Shown: piece by piece, positions 6,410 to 13,756 of the stretch | Layout of the letters: every line of letters begins with the position of its first letter | Numbering within the stretch: the stretch's first letter is position 1 | DNA from: Halovenus sp. | Lineage (GTDB): Archaea; Halobacteriota; Halobacteria; Halobacteriales; Haloarculaceae | Assembly: GCA_003551265.1 (NCBI GenBank) | Contig: PUMG01000020.1 | Span: forward strand, 1 to 27,070 | Direction of reading: 5' to 3' | Length of the DNA stretch: 27,070 nt | The notes under the pieces: generated by a model | Told to the model about the DNA's origin: nothing | What the model saw: the letters and a program-made list of their open reading frames with translations, nothing else | The model's database searches: none | Position numbers and translations under genes: made by a program

Positions 6410-6943
6410 ATGGCTTTTGAGGACCTGCTGGGGGACCCAGTAATACAGAAGTACCTCCACGAGCTGGTCGGGCCGAGGGGGATGCCCGTCGCAGCAGCAC
6501 CACCGGACGGGGAGGTGACGGACGAGGAACTCGCCGACGAACTTCGACTGGAGTTGAACGACGTTCGCCGGGCGCTGTTCATCCTGTACGAGAACGACCT
6601 GGCAAGCTATCGTCGGCTCCGCGACGAGGATTCGGGCTGGCTCACCTATCTCTGGACGTTCGAGTACGAGAACATCCCCGAACAGCTCGAATCGGAGATG
6701 TACCGGCTCCTCGACGCGCTCGAAGAACGCCACCAGTACGAACTGGAGAACGAGTTCTATCTCTCCGAGGAGGCAGGCCTCCGATTCGAGTTCGGCGAGG
6801 CGATGGAGTTTGGCTTCCAGTGTCCCGAGACTGGCGCAGAGCTTCGACCGATGGAGAACACCAGACTCGTCGAGTCCATGGAGGGGCGCATTGCAGAACT
6901 ACGTGAAGAACTCAATGTCGACCGAACCGAAGTTGAGGCCTGA
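6410..6943 (+). CDS. tfe: Transcription factor E (TFE-alpha) with degenerate zinc ribbon
   Basis: The archaeal homologue of TFIIE-alpha, which helps open the promoter with TBP, TFB and RNA polymerase. The N-terminal winged helix (about residues 1-100) is typical: DELADELRLELNDVRRALFILYENDLASYRR and DEDSGWLTYLWTF. A coiled linker leads to the C-terminal ribbon region, where the expected pattern is CxxC...CPxC. Here it reads S119-E-E-A122...C138-P-E-T141, so three of four zinc ligands are gone, although the surrounding FEFGEAMEFGF is well kept. The start is the ATG at 6410 (family start MAFEDLL), not the GTG at 6401. It heads an operon with the DUF2110 and DUF5803 genes. Confidence 0.95.
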   Translation: MAFEDLLGDPVIQKYLHELVGPRGMPVAAAPPDGEVTDEELADELRLELNDVRRALFILYENDLASYRRLRDEDSGWLTYLWTFEYENIPEQLESEMYRLLDALEERHQYELENEFYLSEEAGLRFEFGEAMEFGFQCPETGAELRPMENTRLVESMEGRIAELREELNVDRTEVEA

Positions 6944-6968
6944 TGGCGGACACGACTGGTGAGTTACG

Positions 6969-7634
6969 ATGGTAGTACTGGCAACGAAATGTTACGTCGA
7001 CGGAGTTGCTCGCGAGCGTGCGATGGACTCGCTCCAGTCGATGGTTCAGAACGACCTTGGAGGACTTGATGTCGAGACTGAGGTCGGTCTTCGCGACGAC
7101 GACTTCCCGACGGTGACGGTCGAGGGGCCGGACGAGACGGTCGCACGGAACCTCCTGCGCGAGCGGTGGGGTGAGATTACGCCACACTTCGAACAGGGTG
7201 AGACCTACGTTGGCACGCTCGATTCGTGGAGTGACGACGCGCTCGTGCTCGACGCTGGCCGCGAGATTCGGATTCCCCGGGACGAACTTGGACTCGGTCC
7301 CGGCACCGCGAAGCAGATTCGGACCCGGTTTGGACTCGTCCAGCATCTCCCGCTCGTGTTCGTCTTCGACGACCCGCCGCGGCTGTCGAGCGGGACGCAG
7401 GACCTGCTGTATGGGTGGAGTCGTGGAGACGGACGGGTGAACGTCAACAGCGCCACCCGCGCAGAGGTCAGAGCAACCGTCAACAGGGCCGGCCACGCAC
7501 AGGATATCGTGACTGTCGAGCGCCTCGGACTGCTCGAACAGAGCATCGTCTGTCGACCAGACACCGACCCGCCGGGACTGCTCGCCAGCATCGGCGGTCA
7601 CCTGCGCTCTGAACTGCTCTGTGTCGTTCCATGA
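6969..7634 (+). CDS. DUF2110 family protein
   Basis: A 221-residue protein that I recognise as the archaeal DUF2110 family, found beside tfe in haloarchaea. Typical stretches are MVVLATKCYVDG at the start, GETYVGTLDSW and IRIPRDELGLGPG in the middle, and a highly conserved C-terminal block (about residues 153-191) with RVNVNSATRAEVRATVNRAG. The VNVNSATRAEV part resembles the first helices of helix-hairpin-helix nucleic-acid-binding proteins such as ComEA; this likeness is my inference. No biochemical role is known to me. It starts 25 bases after tfe and its stop overlaps the next ATG, so the three genes are probably co-transcribed. Confidence 0.85.
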   Translation: MVVLATKCYVDGVARERAMDSLQSMVQNDLGGLDVETEVGLRDDDFPTVTVEGPDETVARNLLRERWGEITPHFEQGETYVGTLDSWSDDALVLDAGREIRIPRDELGLGPGTAKQIRTRFGLVQHLPLVFVFDDPPRLSSGTQDLLYGWSRGDGRVNVNSATRAEVRATVNRAGHAQDIVTVERLGLLEQSIVCRPDTDPPGLLASIGGHLRSELLCVVP

Positions 7635-8410
7635 GTCGTCGTCGCCGCTTTCTGGCTATCGCTGGTGTTGCTCTGCTGGTCTTTCTCTCTGGCTGTTCAG
7701 TGTTCGGCGGCGGTGAGATAGACGAGGATGACCTGCTGGGCGAACAGGACTACGACTGGGACGCGAACGCGACAGCAACGTACGACCTCTCTGTCTCCTC
7801 CAGTTCGTACACTGCCGTCTTGCACATCGAGAACCGCTCGACGCTCGAGATACACCAGTCCGACCTGTTTTTCGGTGACGACGCCGTCTCTATCGAGGCG
7901 CTGCAGTTCCAGTTCCAGAACGGGACTGTGGCGAACGCAACGCACGCAGGGTTGAACGCGACCGAAGGCTCCGACGAGACGGTCATCGGGCTACCCGCAC
8001 GAGACGGGAAAGTCGCGTGGACGGCGTCGAGAAGCGGGAAGCAATGGAGTACCCCCGTCTTCGTCGAGGGGTCACATCAGGTTCACCTGCCCGAGTCGAC
8101 GCGCGTGGGCATCCCGTTTCTCTCCCAGACCAGTCCAGGCGCCGACCGTTCGACCGTCGAGGACGACCAGATGACGCTGTTCTGGGAGGACCCCGATAGC
8201 AGCAGCATCAGTATCCGGTACTACCTCGTTCGTGACCTGTATCTCTTCGGTGCAATCGGTATTGGAGGACTGCTAATCGGCATCGCTGGTACAGTCTACT
8301 ACGTCAGACAGATCCGTGAGGCACAGCAAAAACGCGAGGAGGTCGGACTTGACATCGACTACGATGACGACGACCTCGGCGATAGTGGACCGCCGCCGGG
8401 GATGCGATAA
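7631..8410 (+). CDS. DUF5803-type lipoprotein with C-terminal membrane helix
   Basis: A 259-residue surface protein. The N-terminus SRRRRFLAIAGVALLVFLSGC has consecutive arginines, a hydrophobic run and a lipobox with Cys22, typical of Tat-exported haloarchaeal lipoproteins. A beta-rich extracellular part follows, with several N-x-S/T sites. A second hydrophobic helix lies at about residues 204-225, and an acidic cytoplasmic-looking tail ends in DYDDDDLGDSGPPPGMR, so the protein may be anchored at both ends. The ATG overlaps the DUF2110 stop (ATGA). I associate it with DUF5803, from memory. The function is unknown, and its link with tfe is unexplained. Confidence 0.8.
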   Translation: MSRRRRFLAIAGVALLVFLSGCSVFGGGEIDEDDLLGEQDYDWDANATATYDLSVSSSSYTAVLHIENRSTLEIHQSDLFFGDDAVSIEALQFQFQNGTVANATHAGLNATEGSDETVIGLPARDGKVAWTASRSGKQWSTPVFVEGSHQVHLPESTRVGIPFLSQTSPGADRSTVEDDQMTLFWEDPDSSSISIRYYLVRDLYLFGAIGIGGLLIGIAGTVYYVRQIREAQQKREEVGLDIDYDDDDLGDSGPPPGMR

Positions 8411-8445
8411 CGAACCACGCTGTCACAACGGTTGGTCCGACCCTC

Positions 8446-8916
8446 TCACTCGATGTCGAGCACTTCGATGTCGAACGTCAGCTGTTCGCCTGCGAGTTCG
8501 TGGTTGAAGTCCACTGTCACCTCCTCAGGGCCGATATCCACCACCCGCCCAGGGAGTCCGTCCGTCGTTTCGACTTCGAACCCTTCTGTGAGCTCCCGAC
8601 CGTCTATCATCTCCTCGAACGCCCCGCGGTCGTAGGAGGCGACTCTGTCGGTGGTGTGTTCGCCGTAGGCTCTCTCGGGAGGAACCGTGATCGTCTTTTT
8701 CTCCCCAACTTCCATCCCCACCAGCACCTCCTCGATTCCCGGGATGACTCGTTCGCTCCCGACTTTCACGTCTAGCGGTTTGTACGTCCTCTCGGGATTG
8801 TCTTCGTGGAGACCTGCCTCACGAGCGACTCCCTCGTCGGACGTGTCGAACACCGTCCCATCGTCGAGTCGACCGGTGTAGGCTATCGTCACCGAATCTC
8901 CGTCGCTGACTTTCAT
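8446..8916 (-). CDS. FKBP-type peptidyl-prolyl isomerase (SlyD-like)
   Basis: A 156-residue cytoplasmic prolyl isomerase and chaperone of the short archaeal FKBP group. The FKBP core is split by an insert-in-flap domain: SDGDSVTIAYTGRLDDGTVFDTS at the start, VIPGIEEVLVGMEVGEKKTITVPPERAYGE (about residues 57-86), the insert at about 88-130, then VTVDFNHELAGEQLTFDIEVLDIE to close the fold. Such proteins speed proline isomerisation and hold unfolded chains through the insert domain. No histidine-rich metal tail as in E. coli SlyD is present. It is convergent with the DUF5803 gene (35-base gap). The start is supported by the TATA box. Confidence 0.92.
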   Translation of the reverse strand: MKVSDGDSVTIAYTGRLDDGTVFDTSDEGVAREAGLHEDNPERTYKPLDVKVGSERVIPGIEEVLVGMEVGEKKTITVPPERAYGEHTTDRVASYDRGAFEEMIDGRELTEGFEVETTDGLPGRVVDIGPEEVTVDFNHELAGEQLTFDIEVLDIE

Positions 8917-8938
8917 ACCACTCTGTCCGTGTTCGAGG

Positions 8939-8947
8939 CTGATAATC
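8939..8947 (-). promoter_or_regulatory. TATA box of the FKBP gene
   Basis: Minus strand gattatcag, centred 27 bases before the ATG at 8916, consistent with a leaderless transcript. Confidence 0.6.
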
Positions 8948-9004
8948 CCTACAGTTCCACCTGGTTGGCGGGTATCGGCAGGAACGGACCATCAAAACGC
9001 CAGA

Positions 9005-9022
9005 GCGCTAGCTTGATAGCGC
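9005..9022 (+). promoter_or_regulatory. surE promoter region with GCGCTA/TAGCGC palindrome
   Basis: gcgcta (9005-9010) and tagcgc (9017-9022) form a perfect 6-base inverted repeat with a 6-base spacer. The only TATA-like sequence at the right distance from the surE ATG (9043) is ttgata at 9013-9018, inside the palindrome. This is an operator candidate by position. Confidence 0.4.
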
Positions 9023-9042
9023 CTCCAGTCTGAACACCTGCC

Positions 9043-9840
9043 ATGGATGATCTAACGATTTTGCTGACGAACGACGACGGCATCGACTCGACCGGATTTC
9101 AGGCGCTGTATGAGGAACTCTCGTCGCTTGGAGACGTCACTGCGGTTGCCCCCGCGACCGACCAGAGCGCTGTGGGCCGGTCGATTTCGTACTCAGTCAC
9201 GGTTCGCGAGCACGAGTACGGCTACGCTATCGAAGGAACCCCGGTCGACTGTGTGGTGACCGGACTGGGTGCGCTCGTCACCGATGCAGACGTCGTGGTC
9301 TCGGGCTGTAACCGGGGTGCCAACCTCGGTGGGTCGACGCTTGGACGCTCCGGAACGGTGAGTGCGGCGGTCGAGGCGGGATTTTTCGACGTGCCCGCAA
9401 TTGCTGTGTCGGCATACATTCCTGCCGACGAGTTCGCACACGGCAAGCACTTCACGGAGGTCGAGGTTCCCGCACACCAGTACGCAGAGGCAGTTCAGGC
9501 CGCAGCCTATCTCGTCGAACGAACCGTCGACACGGACGTGTTCGACTATGCCGATTACCTGAACGTCAACGCCCCCATCACCGACCGCGCCACCGGCGAG
9601 ATGGAGATAACCAGACCGTCACACATCTACCAGATGGGGGCGACGCGAAACGGCGATACCATCGAACTGGAGGACAGAGTCTGGGACAGAATGGCGAACG
9701 GGGAGATTCCGGACCCAGAGGGAACTGACAGGCGTGCTGTCATGGAGAACAAAGTCAGCGTCACGCCGTTGACCGCGCCGCATCGGACGGAACACCACGA
9801 CGGTCTCGACGACCTTGCCGCGCAGTATCCCGCTCAGTAA
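9043..9840 (+). CDS. surE: 5'/3'-nucleotidase SurE
   Basis: A 265-residue metal-dependent phosphatase that removes phosphate from nucleoside 5'- and 3'-monophosphates. The family motifs are all present: ILLTNDDGIDS (metal-binding Asp pair, about residues 6-16), APATDQSAVGRSIS (about 36-49), EGTPVDCV, VVSGCNRGANLGG (about 85-97) and SGTVSAAVEAGFFDVPAIAVS. The length and order match normal SurE. It has its own promoter, diverges from the FKBP gene and ends 48 bases before the metallo-beta-lactamase gene, which seems to have a weak promoter of its own. Confidence 0.95.
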   Translation: MDDLTILLTNDDGIDSTGFQALYEELSSLGDVTAVAPATDQSAVGRSISYSVTVREHEYGYAIEGTPVDCVVTGLGALVTDADVVVSGCNRGANLGGSTLGRSGTVSAAVEAGFFDVPAIAVSAYIPADEFAHGKHFTEVEVPAHQYAEAVQAAAYLVERTVDTDVFDYADYLNVNAPITDRATGEMEITRPSHIYQMGATRNGDTIELEDRVWDRMANGEIPDPEGTDRRAVMENKVSVTPLTAPHRTEHHDGLDDLAAQYPAQ

Positions 9841-9888
9841 GCAGACTTCGAGGAAACTCCTTTGAGCGCGGCCGGTGAACGATGTTGT

Positions 9889-10572
9889 ATGGCCATCAGC
9901 ATCGGCGAGGACATCTGGTGGGTCAACCTCACCGGTGTCAACGCCTACATCGTCGATGACGACGTGTTGACGCTCGTCGACGCGGGATTCCCGTGGAGCG
10001 GCCGTGCGCTCACGACTGCGCTCGACAGGATAGGACGGACAGTGGGTGAGATCGAACGGATTCTCGTTACACACTACGATATCGACCACATCGGCGCTCT
10101 TGGCCACCTCGACGCGCTCGAAGCGACCGTGTACGTTGGCCGCCAGGACGCTCCATTCCTCTCTCGCCAGAAGCTCCCCTCGCTGTCGAGTCAGAAAGGT
10201 GTGTTCCAGCGCGCGGTCGACTGGATGCGTGCGCCGTGTGACCTCCCGGTGGACCCCATCGACGACGGTGATACTGTCGGGAGTTTCACCGCTCACCACA
10301 CTCCTGGACACACCGGGGGACACACAGTCTTCACGAGCGAGACGCACTCGGCGGCGTTTCTCGGTGACCTCGTCATCGAATACGGTGGGAGACTCATCCC
10401 GACACCCTGGTTCATCTGTGAGGAGTACGGACAGAACCTCGGGGCAATCCGAGCGTTCACGGAGCGAACCACACCGTTCGACATCGCAGCACAGGGCCAC
10501 GGCGTTCCGTCTGTCGAAGGTGGGTACAGACGTCTGCGAGCGTGTGCTGAGCAGGTCGAAAACGAGGGGTAG
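9889..10572 (+). CDS. Metallo-beta-lactamase-fold hydrolase with HxDxDH variant motif
   Basis: A 227-residue hydrolase of the metallo-beta-lactamase superfamily. It has the usual opening (NAYIVDDDVLTLVDAGFP), the metal motif at residues 61-67, HTPGHTGGH (about 137-145), a bridging-type Asp160 in FLGDLV and a late GHG at 203-205. The metal motif reads T-H-Y-D-I-D-H; the usual HxHxDH has His where Asp64 stands. I recall similar variants among archaeal relatives, so the enzyme may still bind metal. The substrate is unknown. The longest frame begins at a TTG at 9862; the ATG at 9889 gives the normal N-terminus. Confidence 0.88.
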   Translation: MAISIGEDIWWVNLTGVNAYIVDDDVLTLVDAGFPWSGRALTTALDRIGRTVGEIERILVTHYDIDHIGALGHLDALEATVYVGRQDAPFLSRQKLPSLSSQKGVFQRAVDWMRAPCDLPVDPIDDGDTVGSFTAHHTPGHTGGHTVFTSETHSAAFLGDLVIEYGGRLIPTPWFICEEYGQNLGAIRAFTERTTPFDIAAQGHGVPSVEGGYRRLRACAEQVENEG

Positions 10573-10585
10573 TTCGGCAATCGGG

Positions 10586-11056
10586 CTACGAGGGTTCGCT
10601 CTGTTCGTTCGAGTCTGTCTGTGCCGGCGACCCCGGACCGCCGGCCAGGAAGCGGGCTTCGATGTCGGGGGTTGGCATCATACACGAGTCGCGCTTGCCG
10701 AACCACCGGTACCGCCGGTTCGCAATGAAGTCGTAGACGACGTTTCGGAGTCTGCGTGGAATCACTCGAAGCGGCCACAGCAGACGGTAGACGCCGCCGA
10801 GGTGTTTCGCAGTTCGGAGCGCTGCACTCGATTTCGTGTAGTACTCGTCTCCTTCGACGAGCACAACCGACTCGAGTTCGTCCGTCGGCATCCCGAACTC
10901 CGAGAGCAACTCCTGGCCAACGTCGGACTGAAGCGGCGCGAACCGAAAGACTGCATCAGGGTCGTTCCGAATGACGAACTGAATCGACTGGTTACAGAGG
11001 TTACAGACCCCGTCGAACAGGAGAACCGGATGCTCCGCTGGAACCTCGGTGTCCAT
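10586..11056 (-). CDS. DCC-family thiol-disulfide oxidoreductase-like protein (DUF393)
   Basis: A 156-residue protein of the DCC (DUF393) family, named after the Asp-Cys-Cys motif. This is seen at the N-terminus as LLFDGVCNLCNQSIQFVIRND (Asp15, Cys18, Cys21), followed by FAPLQSDVGQELL, SVVLVEGDEYYTKSSAALR, and a C-terminal half with YRLLWPLRVIPRRLRNVVYDFIANRRYRWFGKRDSC. The CxxC suggests thioredoxin-like redox chemistry, but no substrate is known. The last 20 residues are a loose acidic tail. It is convergent with the metallo-beta-lactamase gene (13 bases). The nearest good minus-strand TATA (aactataca, 11127-11135) would give a leader of about 48 bases. Confidence 0.88.
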   Translation of the reverse strand: MDTEVPAEHPVLLFDGVCNLCNQSIQFVIRNDPDAVFRFAPLQSDVGQELLSEFGMPTDELESVVLVEGDEYYTKSSAALRTAKHLGGVYRLLWPLRVIPRRLRNVVYDFIANRRYRWFGKRDSCMMPTPDIEARFLAGGPGSPAQTDSNEQSEPS

Positions 11057-11419
11057 ACCTGTGACTACGGTGTGCGAACGGTTCAGAGTTGCGCTTGCTC
11101 TCTGACACCCGTTTCTTCTCTCTCTTTTGTATAGTTATTCCGTCATATTGCACCGTATTCTATCCTGAGTGAAATTTCTTTCAATCAGGTTTCCTTCGCT
11201 GGTCTCGCAAAGATTCCCAGGTGTGACTGTCCTGTTGTGGTTCTCTCGAAGGATTCCGTTGCAGGACCTCGGTCGAGATAAATCGACATACTGTAAGCGT
11301 ATGTTACGCTTATTTTGAGCGTAGGTCGGTTACGTGGCACATACTGAAGCGTGAAAACAGTAGACATGCGTTCCGTCTTTCCAATCATTTATGAACGCTG
11401 GTCGAGAGAGAGTACATAT
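11057..11419. promoter_or_regulatory. 363-base intergenic region between the DCC gene and pckA
   Basis: No convincing gene lies here. It holds a candidate promoter for the DCC gene (minus strand TATA-like aactataca at 11127-11135), an imperfect hairpin (11164-11189: cctga/tcagg outer arm, one mismatch, then tgaaa/tttca), a cluster of palindromic half-sites (11286-11352) and the pckA TATA-like atttatg (11387-11393), about 30 bases before the ATG. A 67-residue minus-strand frame (11185-11388) crosses it but shows no family resemblance. Confidence 0.6.
11286..11352. promoter_or_regulatory. Cluster of palindromic half-sites upstream of pckA
   Basis: TAAGCGTA-TGT-TACGCTTA (11294-11312) is a perfect 8-base inverted repeat. 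A further GAGCGTA follows at 11317-11323. In addition ACATACTG(T)AAGCGT occurs twice, at 11286-11300 and 11339-11352. The copies lie 35-105 bases upstream of the pckA TATA box, the usual place for an archaeal activator or for repressor loops. A sugar- or energy-responsive regulator is plausible given the gene, but the exact TrmB consensus is not present. Confidence 0.55.
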
Positions 11420-12922
11420 ATGAGTCAGACGGTCAATAAATCAAGTTTACGTGACAGCTTTCCGAATCCGGAGACCGCTGCGAACGTCGTGTACAATCCG
11501 TCGTTCGACCAGTTGCGCGAGCTGGCCGTCGACAACGAGACGACGACCGAGTTCGGAAGTCCAGCGTACGTGAGCGGACAGCGGTCACGGAGCGCCGACC
11601 GGACGAAGAACCTGCTCGACGATGAGTTCTCCACGGCAGACTGGGAGGCTGTCGAGAACGCACTCGCGGCTGCAGATGAGCGTGAACTGGTCTGTCTCGA
11701 CAGACAGGTTGGCAGACACCCAGAGACGTCGTTCACGTGCCGGCTGTACGTTCCGGCCGCATACGCCCAGATTGCGCTCGGGTGGGCAAAGCTGCTCGAA
11801 CCCGGACAGGGGGAGCCAGACTTCATCACGTTACAGCTTCCTGACTGGGACGACCGTCGAATTCGTGTCCTTCCGGAGACAGGGTTGACGTTCGTCCTCG
11901 GGAGTGACTACACAGGTGAGGCGAAGAAATCGTTCCTGCGTCTGTTCATGCATCGAATCAAAGCGCAGGGTGGTCTCGTACTCCACGCGGGAACGAAGCG
12001 TGTGACAGTCGAATCCGACGGGCAGAGAGAGACGGTCGGCCAGGCGTTTCTCGGACTGAGCGCGACGGGCAAGTCAACGCTCACGGGCCATCAGTGCTGG
12101 CTGGAAGCCCCCGAAGGGGCCGAGATGCTCCAGGACGACGTCTGTGCGCTGTTGACTGATGGACAGGTCACCGGAAGCGAGGGGAAGGGGCTGTACATCA
12201 AGACGGACAGTCTCGACCACGAGGAGCAGCCAGCGCTTTACGACGCTGCAACACACGAGAGCGCTGTGTTCGAGAACGTCTGGGTCGACGATGACGGTGC
12301 TGTCGACTTCGAGAACATCGACCTCACGTCGAACGGTCGCGCAGTCGTCCAGCGCGACCAGGTCGCCTCCGCCGCAGACGACATCGACCTGGAACGGGTC
12401 GACCAGATATTCTTCATCACCCGGAATCCGGTCATGCCACCGGTCGTGCGACTCGACGAGCGTCAGGCAGCCGTGGCGTTCATGCTCGGAGAGTCGATTC
12501 AGACGAGCGCAGGGGACCCCGATGCCGCGGGTGAGTCGATTCGCGTCGTCGGAACGAATCCGTTCATCATCGGTCCCGAAGGTGAGGAAGGGAACCGGTT
12601 TCACGACCTCGTCGAGACCAACGACGTCGAGTGTTTCGTCCTCAACACCGGGCACGTCGGTCCCGCACAGGCAGACATCGGCGTCCGTGTGTCCGTGAAC
12701 ATTCTCGTCAACGCCGCCCGGGGCGATATTCGCTGGGAATACGACGAGACGATGGGGCTGGAACTCCCGAGTGAGATTCCTGAACTCGACGTCGAGCGAT
12801 TTTATCCACCTGCGCACTACGAGGAGTTCGAGCGAGAACTCGAGGCGTTGCGTACCGAACGTCGGCAGTATCTCGACCAGTTCGATTCGCTCCGCGAGGA
12901 TATCAAAGACGCCGTGTACTGA
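11420..12922 (+). CDS. pckA: Phosphoenolpyruvate carboxykinase (ATP)
   Basis: A 500-residue ATP-type PEP carboxykinase, which converts oxaloacetate and ATP to phosphoenolpyruvate, CO2 and ADP at the start of gluconeogenesis. The kinase P-loop GLSATGKSTLTGH (about residues 212-224), the metal-binding LQDDVCAL (about 237-244) and EGKGLYIKTD (about 254-263) match the family, as does ITRNPVMPPVVRL further on and GTNPFIIGPEGEEGNRF. A C-terminal helical tail (about 455-500) resembles a coiled coil. The longest frame begins at 11351; the ATG at 11420 (MSQTVNKSSL) fits the TATA spacing. The upstream operator cluster suggests carbon-source control. Confidence 0.93.
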   Translation: MSQTVNKSSLRDSFPNPETAANVVYNPSFDQLRELAVDNETTTEFGSPAYVSGQRSRSADRTKNLLDDEFSTADWEAVENALAAADERELVCLDRQVGRHPETSFTCRLYVPAAYAQIALGWAKLLEPGQGEPDFITLQLPDWDDRRIRVLPETGLTFVLGSDYTGEAKKSFLRLFMHRIKAQGGLVLHAGTKRVTVESDGQRETVGQAFLGLSATGKSTLTGHQCWLEAPEGAEMLQDDVCALLTDGQVTGSEGKGLYIKTDSLDHEEQPALYDAATHESAVFENVWVDDDGAVDFENIDLTSNGRAVVQRDQVASAADDIDLERVDQIFFITRNPVMPPVVRLDERQAAVAFMLGESIQTSAGDPDAAGESIRVVGTNPFIIGPEGEEGNRFHDLVETNDVECFVLNTGHVGPAQADIGVRVSVNILVNAARGDIRWEYDETMGLELPSEIPELDVERFYPPAHYEEFERELEALRTERRQYLDQFDSLREDIKDAVY

Positions 12923-12957
12923 GGGGTCTTCTCGGAAGCGCGTTTGATCAGTCTCTC

Positions 12958-13575
12958 TCAGAAGAACTTGAAGAGGTCGTCCCGTCCGGCCTCGTGAAGG
13001 TGCGTCCGGACAGCCTCACGCAGTGGGTCGGTGTGGCCTCGTTTTGCGCTGATGGGTGCGATGGTGTCGTGCCACTGTCTCCAGGGGGGGAGGAGTCCGA
13101 AGCGCTCGGCAATCTCGTCGAGTCGTTCGTCGCGGTCGTCGACCTTGTCCATCTTGTTGACCGCGATGACCGTCTGAATCTCCAGTTCGTTCAGAAAGTG
13201 ATACAGTTCGACGGTGTGTGGAATCGAGTCCGGCCCGCTGTGACGGTCGATGATGTCCACTGCTGCTTTGCCGTCCAGCACCAGCACTCCCACGAGGATG
13301 TGCTCAGCGTAGCGCTCGATGTACTGGACGATATCCGTCTTTATCTGCTCACGGACCTCTTCGGGTACGCCCTTCATGAACCCGAACCCCGGGAGGTCCG
13401 TGATGACGAAGTCCTCGCTCGCCCAGTCGTAGTGGTTGGGCTTGCGCGTGACGCCCGGACGCTGGCCGGTGTCGAAGCTGTGTCCCGTCAGCTCGCGCAT
13501 CAGCGTCGACTTCCCCACGTTGGAGCGACCGAGCAGAACCACCTCGTGCTCGCGGTCCGGCCGTGTTTCGAACAT
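12958..13575 (-). CDS. engB: EngB-type GTP-binding protein
   Basis: A 205-residue GTPase of the EngB/YihA branch, known in bacteria for a role in large-subunit ribosome assembly. The G motifs are in order: G1 [13 protein letters not shown] (about residues 14-26), the G2 region [13 protein letters not shown]3 [13 protein letters not shown]4 AVNKMDKV and G5 ISAKRG. The frame extends to 13872 but that part would cover the divergent dioxygenase gene. The ATG at 13575 starts just before the G domain, with a weak TATA-like ttatc near 13600. It is convergent with pckA (35-base gap). Confidence 0.92.
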   Translation of the reverse strand: MFETRPDREHEVVLLGRSNVGKSTLMRELTGHSFDTGQRPGVTRKPNHYDWASEDFVITDLPGFGFMKGVPEEVREQIKTDIVQYIERYAEHILVGVLVLDGKAAVDIIDRHSGPDSIPHTVELYHFLNELEIQTVIAVNKMDKVDDRDERLDEIAERFGLLPPWRQWHDTIAPISAKRGHTDPLREAVRTHLHEAGRDDLFKFF

Positions 13576-13712
13576 ACCTGTTGTTTCGCTCTCGACCCGA
13601 TAACCCTGACGGACGGACTGCCTGGCGAAGTTCCGCTCACCAGCGAAAGACCACTCGAATATCCGTCTTTGCACACTTGCTTCCACACCTGTACGACGCT
13701 GACTACCCACAG

Positions 13713-13733
13713 ACAGTGATGTGTTTTTACTGT
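13713..13733 (+). promoter_or_regulatory. Promoter of the IDO-family gene
   Basis: tttttac (13724-13730) is centred about 30 bases before the ATG at 13757. It is bracketed by acagt (13713-13717) and actgt (13729-13733), a 5-base inverted pair, which is weak support for an operator. Confidence 0.45.
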
Positions 13734-13756
13734 GACAACATTCAAGAGCCAGCAGC

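Noticed and set aside
11185..11388. A 67-residue minus-strand frame in the pckA upstream region
   Set aside because: No family resemblance, no TATA at a suitable distance, and it crosses the operator cluster.
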